A stretch of 26,964 nt of DNA from Bacteroidales bacterium (GTDB lineage Bacteria > Bacteroidota > Bacteroidia > Bacteroidales > Bacteroidaceae): NCBI GenBank assembly GCA_004558865.1, contig SFCY01000012.1:1-26964 (forward strand). The letters run 5' to 3'. The notes below the pieces were generated by a model, which made no database searches, was not told the origin of the DNA, and was given only the letters and a program-made list of their open reading frames with translations. Within the stretch, counting starts at the first letter, position 1. Each line of letters begins with the position of its first letter. Both the position numbers and the translations under genes were made by a program. Positions 23,952 through 26,964 of the stretch are shown one piece after another.

Positions 23952-24707
23952 ATGAAGACCTATATCCTTATAGCATGTTTTCTCGCTATGGCATCCCTCG
24001 CGGCCAAGAGCCAAAGCCACCGCTTCAGCGACATCCGGCTCACGGCAAGGGTGGGCTTCAATCTCGGTGGCACCGCTCCCGTGGGGCTGCCCGCCTCCAT
24101 CCGCAAGCTCAACAGCTATACGCTGCAGTCGAACCCCATCATCGGGCTTGAGGCCGAGAAGCCCCTTGGCGGACGGTGGGGAATCATGGCGGGACTCCAT
24201 TACGAGAACAAGGGCATGAAGGAAGACGCCAACGTGAAGAACTACCACATGGCCATCGTGCGCGGCGGACAGGAGTTGGACGGCATGTACACAGGCAACG
24301 TCTCCACCGAGGTCAACGAGTGGATGTTCACCGTTCCCGTGGCCGCCACTCTCCATTTGGGCAGCCGCTGGCGGCTCCATGCCGGCCCGTACGTCTCGCT
24401 GCTCACGCAGAAGAGCTTCGAGGGCCGCGCCCACAACGGCTATCTGCGCGTGGGCGACCCCACGGGACCCAAGGTGGACATCGGCGACGACGTGGGCACC
24501 TCCGGCACCTACGACTTCTCCAGCAGCATGCGCCGCTTCCAGTGGGGCGTGTCGGCCGGCGCCGACTGGCGGGCCTTCAAGCGGTGGGGCTTCTTCGCTG
24601 AACTCAAGTGGGGACTCAGTGGTGTGCACAAGAGCGACTTCCACACCATAGAGCAAACCCTCTATCCCATATTCGGATCGGCGGGGGTGGTCTACAGGCT
24701 GAGATAA
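23952..24707 (+). CDS. Outer-membrane beta-barrel protein (PorT/OprA-like small barrel)
   Basis: A 251-residue protein with a signal peptide (about 1-21, hydrophobic core then AKSQS). The mature part alternates polar and hydrophobic residues in short strands with aromatic ends: RLTARVGFNLGG, WGIMAGLHYENKGM, WMFTVPVAATLHLG, WRLHAGPYVSLL, FQWGVSAGADW, WGFFAELKWGLSG, ending FGSAGVVYRLR. This is the pattern of the small eight-stranded barrels common in Bacteroidetes outer membranes. It lies 6 bp after the PCMD lipoprotein gene, so the two are almost certainly co-transcribed and may act together. No enzymatic motif is visible. Confidence 0.85.
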   Translation: MKTYILIACFLAMASLAAKSQSHRFSDIRLTARVGFNLGGTAPVGLPASIRKLNSYTLQSNPIIGLEAEKPLGGRWGIMAGLHYENKGMKEDANVKNYHMAIVRGGQELDGMYTGNVSTEVNEWMFTVPVAATLHLGSRWRLHAGPYVSLLTQKSFEGRAHNGYLRVGDPTGPKVDIGDDVGTSGTYDFSSSMRRFQWGVSAGADWRAFKRWGFFAELKWGLSGVHKSDFHTIEQTLYPIFGSAGVVYRLR

Positions 24708-24715
24708 CGGGTCAT

Positions 24716-24783
24716 CCCCCATTATCCCCATACCCCCATTGTCCCCATACCCCCCCATGATTCCCATATCCCCCAACACCCCC
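24716..24783. repeat. C-rich 17-bp tandem repeat, potential G-quadruplex on the minus strand
   Basis: Two 17-bp units (24716-24732 and 24733-24749; CCCCCATTRTCCCCATA) differ at one base, and a degenerate third follows from 24750. Eight C tracts of three or more are separated by 3-6 bases. The minus strand therefore carries a canonical four-tract G-quadruplex motif with GGGG tracts. Confidence 0.75.
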
Positions 24784-24820
24784 AACAAGAAGAAAATCAA
24801 CCAACAATAACTTAACAGCA

Positions 24821-26395
24821 ATGAAACGATTATTCACATTCCTCGCAGCGACGGTGATGGCTGCGGCCGCCATGGCCACCAACTACACCGACTCACTTGC
24901 CATCTACATCAACGGCGCCGCAACGCCTCTAACCACTCCGGCCACCATCTCCATGGACAAGGCCAACGACGGGACCTACACGTTCACGCTGAAGAACTTC
25001 TCTCTGGCCATAGGCGGACAGACCATGTATGTGGGCAATGTGAGGCTCGACAGCGTGCGCACCTTCAAGGGCACCAATGGCCGCACGGTTCTTGTCGGTG
25101 GCGACGACGTTCTGATTCAGAACGGCGACGACGCCTCCAAGCAGTGGCTGGGCCCGATGATGGGTGAGGTAGATGTCATCCTCAGAGGCTATGAGGTCGC
25201 CGGCCGCCTGTATGCCAACCTGGACATCCAAGTGGAATCCATGAACATGGCTATCCGTTGCGTCTTCGGACGTGGCTTCAACCTCGTCAATGGTGGTTTT
25301 GAGGCCTATCACACGGCATCCGTGTCGATGGGAGGCAACACCGCCACGAGCGACGAGCCCGACGCATGGCACAGCTTCATGAGCGCCAGCGGCAACCCCG
25401 CCCTCGTATTCATGGCCGGCTACAATCCCCACACCTTCATCAGCAACCTTGTGCGCCCCGGAAGCAACGGCAACCGCTCGCTCATGCTGACATCGGTGGA
25501 CATGTGGGGGGTCATCGCCAACGGCACCGTCACCACTGGGCGCATCAACACGGGCTCGCCCTCAGCCACCGACTCCACAAACTGCGCTTGGCTCTCGCTC
25601 GACTCTACGGGAACCGATGCCAAGGGTGATCCTTTCTATCAGTATATGAACGGCCAGCCCGACTCGCTCGCCATCTGGGTGAAGTTCAAGCAGGGCACGC
25701 CCAACGCCGAGCATCCCTACGCCACCGTGAGCGCCGTCATCACCGACGGCACCTACTACCAGGAGCCCACAGGCAAGCAGGAGTTCAACAACATCCTTGC
25801 CGTGGCACGCAACAACAGGATAGAGAGCAACAACAACCAGTGGCAGCGCATCACCATCCCCTTCGACTACGACTCCTATAAGGCCAACAACGCCACGGGA
25901 CGAGCCATCCTCGCCACCATCTCCACCAACGCCGACCCCGGGGAGGGCAGCACCGACACGCTCTATGTGGACGACGCCGAACTCATCTACAACAACTACG
26001 TAAGGAGCATCACCTTCAATGGGGAGAAGCGCGACCTTGTGTTTGATGAGGAGAACGACTGCGAGGTCACATTCAACGCCGCGGGCAAGAAGATTCTGCC
26101 GGGCGACATCCAGCTCGAAGTCGCTCCCCACTCTGTCGTCCTCTCCGAGATTGACAAAGAGGAGCCCTCTTGCATCGACTATGTGGTGATGAGCGACGAC
26201 CTGAGCAACTACTACACGATAGAGGTGACGCTCATGGGAGCTGACCTCACGGCGGTGAAGCCGGTCAAGGGAGCTACGGGTCTCACGCAGGCTGCCGTGT
26301 ACAACCTCAGTGGGCAGCGCGTCAGCTCTATGCAGAAGGGACAAGTCTACATCCTTCGCAATGCCGACGGTACGGCCAGGAAGATTCTGAAGTGA
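24821..26395 (+). CDS. Secreted calycin-like / PCMD protein with C-terminal sorting-like tail
   Basis: A 524-residue exported protein. Residues 1-19 form a signal peptide (cleavage near AMA-TNY). Residues about 20-145 match the calycin-like barrel found in Bacteroidetes surface proteins (NYTDSLAIYING, the DKANDGTYTFTLKNF strand, GNVRLD). Residues about 150-390 form a PCMD domain (FNLVNGGFEAYH, then DEPDAWHSF, then DSLAIWVKFK and TLYVDDAELIYNN). A further beta domain (about 390-480) precedes the tail AAVYNLSGQRVSSM and YILRNADGTARKILK, the type of ending seen on many secreted proteins of this phylum. It is separated from the barrel gene by 113 bp containing the C-rich repeat. Its partner is probably the PCMD lipoprotein upstream. 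Substrate and activity are unknown. Confidence 0.85.
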   Translation: MKRLFTFLAATVMAAAAMATNYTDSLAIYINGAATPLTTPATISMDKANDGTYTFTLKNFSLAIGGQTMYVGNVRLDSVRTFKGTNGRTVLVGGDDVLIQNGDDASKQWLGPMMGEVDVILRGYEVAGRLYANLDIQVESMNMAIRCVFGRGFNLVNGGFEAYHTASVSMGGNTATSDEPDAWHSFMSASGNPALVFMAGYNPHTFISNLVRPGSNGNRSLMLTSVDMWGVIANGTVTTGRINTGSPSATDSTNCAWLSLDSTGTDAKGDPFYQYMNGQPDSLAIWVKFKQGTPNAEHPYATVSAVITDGTYYQEPTGKQEFNNILAVARNNRIESNNNQWQRITIPFDYDSYKANNATGRAILATISTNADPGEGSTDTLYVDDAELIYNNYVRSITFNGEKRDLVFDEENDCEVTFNAAGKKILPGDIQLEVAPHSVVLSEIDKEEPSCIDYVVMSDDLSNYYTIEVTLMGADLTAVKPVKGATGLTQAAVYNLSGQRVSSMQKGQVYILRNADGTARKILK

Positions 26396-26417
26396 TTCTT
26401 CACTTATTAATATCGCC

Positions 26418-26456
26418 AGGGGGGCACGACGCACAGCGTTGTGTCCCCTATTTTTT
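26418..26456 (+). terminator. Rho-independent terminator of the PCMD cluster
   Basis: AGGGGGGCACGACG (26418-26431) pairs, with small mismatches, with CGTTGTGTCCCCT (26437-26449), followed by ATTTTTT. It lies 22 bp after the stop codon. Confidence 0.75.
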
Positions 26457-26480
26457 ATGATTGTCCCCAAACATCCAACT

Positions 26481-26586
26481 GCAGGGACCGCGCCTTGCGC
26501 CGGTTCTAAAGGAACCCGCCCCTAAACCCAAAGACCCACCCCTAACCCAAAGACCCACCCCTAACCCCTCCCTCCGAAGGGAGGGG
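26481..26586 (+). repeat. C-rich dispersed repeat with partial GGCCGTGCC module
   Basis: A diverged 30-bp piece (26481-26510, GCAGGGACCGCGCC...) resembles 26698-26727. It is followed by two exact 18-19-bp units (26531-26549 and 26550-26568; AAGACCCACCCCTAACCC) and a perfect hairpin CCCCTCCCT/AGGGAGGGG (26565-26573 and 26578-26586). Confidence 0.75.
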
Positions 26587-26644
26587 AATAATCACCCAAG
26601 AAGATACAAGCATTTGAGTATATGCTGCGGATGCTCGCATCAAT

Positions 26645-26727
26645 CCCTCTATGTCTTGTCTCGCAAAGGCGCAAGGAACGCAAAGGCCACACCCTATCGC
26701 AGGGGCCGTGCCTCGTGCCGGCCCTAA
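26645..26727 (+). repeat. Dispersed repeat (CGCAAAGG / GGCCGTGCC), partner of 2370-2458
   Basis: Reads ATGTCTTGTCTCGCAAAGG, then GCGCAAGG, ACGCAAAGG, and AGGGGCCGTGCC to GCCGGCCCTAA. Its reverse complement aligns along its full length with 2370-2458, with one 8-bp unit fewer. Confidence 0.8.
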
Positions 26728-26964
26728 AGAAACGTTCGACCGCTTTTCTGTCATCCGCAACTTGGCAAATGCCAATTATGCAGGTTCAATGGATATTTTC
26801 CGTGGATTGGATATGTTGTTTCATTTCGTATAGTCCTGACTTCGCCAATGAATAAATGGTAATGGAAAATCAGCGCATCCTTGCATCTGCCCAAAAGCGG
26901 GGAATGCCTTGACTTGAAGCTTTCTGCCGTAGAATTTTATGCGCGTAAGCGCAATTTTACGCGA
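26728..26964. other. Gene-free right end of the window
   Basis: No convincing gene is seen. A short frame from 26792 (MDIFRGLDMLFHFV) has no support. The last 35 bases contain two copies of an AATTTTAYGCGCG-like word (near 26933 and 26952) and a GCGTAA/TTACGC inverted repeat that touches the edge, so a repeat may continue beyond the window. Confidence 0.5.

Overview
This window looks like chromosomal DNA from a Bacteroidales bacterium, most likely Prevotellaceae; the genus cannot be fixed from sequence alone. The reasons are: promoter elements of the Bacteroidetes type (a TTTG or TTG at -33 and TAnnTTTG at -7), lack of clear Shine-Dalgarno sites, and families typical of this phylum (PCMD and calycin-like domains, a NagB-like/PIG-L fusion, a fused gamma-alpha KorA, a patatin-barrel protein). 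Coding DNA is GC-rich with strong third-position bias, which creates very long but meaningless antisense frames.

Layout. 1-1522: the edge of a leftward gene and a DAACS-family symporter with an altered substrate site. 1523-2622: a 1.1-kb gene-free stretch packed with nested palindromes and dispersed repeats. 2623-7462: a four-gene efflux operon (TolC-like outer membrane factor, MacA-like adaptor, MacB-type ATPase, MacB-type permease). 7463-8103: a repeat-rich convergent gap with a terminator. 8104-9315 (minus): nicotinate phosphoribosyltransferase pncB. 9903-12814: korA-korB for 2-oxoacid (probably 2-oxoglutarate):ferredoxin oxidoreductase, with a good promoter, a leader hairpin and a terminator. 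13174-17804: an amino-sugar module made of an exported GH20 beta-N-acetylhexosaminidase, a canonical GlcN-6-P deaminase nagB, and a NagB-like/PIG-L fusion whose deaminase site is destroyed. 17892-18332: a leftover C-terminal tail of a secreted protein. 18415-20547 (minus): a patatin phospholipase fused to an outer-membrane barrel. 20690-26395: ychF, lgt, then a PCMD lipoprotein, a small outer-membrane barrel protein and a secreted calycin-like/PCMD protein. 26396-26964: a terminator and more dispersed repeats, including an inverted copy of one near 2.4 kb.

How they fit together. The efflux operon would span both membranes. The GH20 enzyme would release GlcNAc outside the cytoplasm, and NagB would turn GlcN-6-P into fructose-6-P. 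The step between them (GlcNAc-6-P deacetylation, normally NagA) has no NagA in the window, but the fusion carries an intact deacetylase motif beside nagB. lgt is followed 34 bp later by a lipoprotein gene that would be its substrate, and two of the last three genes carry the poorly understood PCMD domain, suggesting a surface complex.

The observations most worth following are the NagB-like/PIG-L pseudoenzyme, the PCMD cluster, and the palindromic and dispersed repeats. I found no CRISPR array, tRNA, rRNA or intact transposase.
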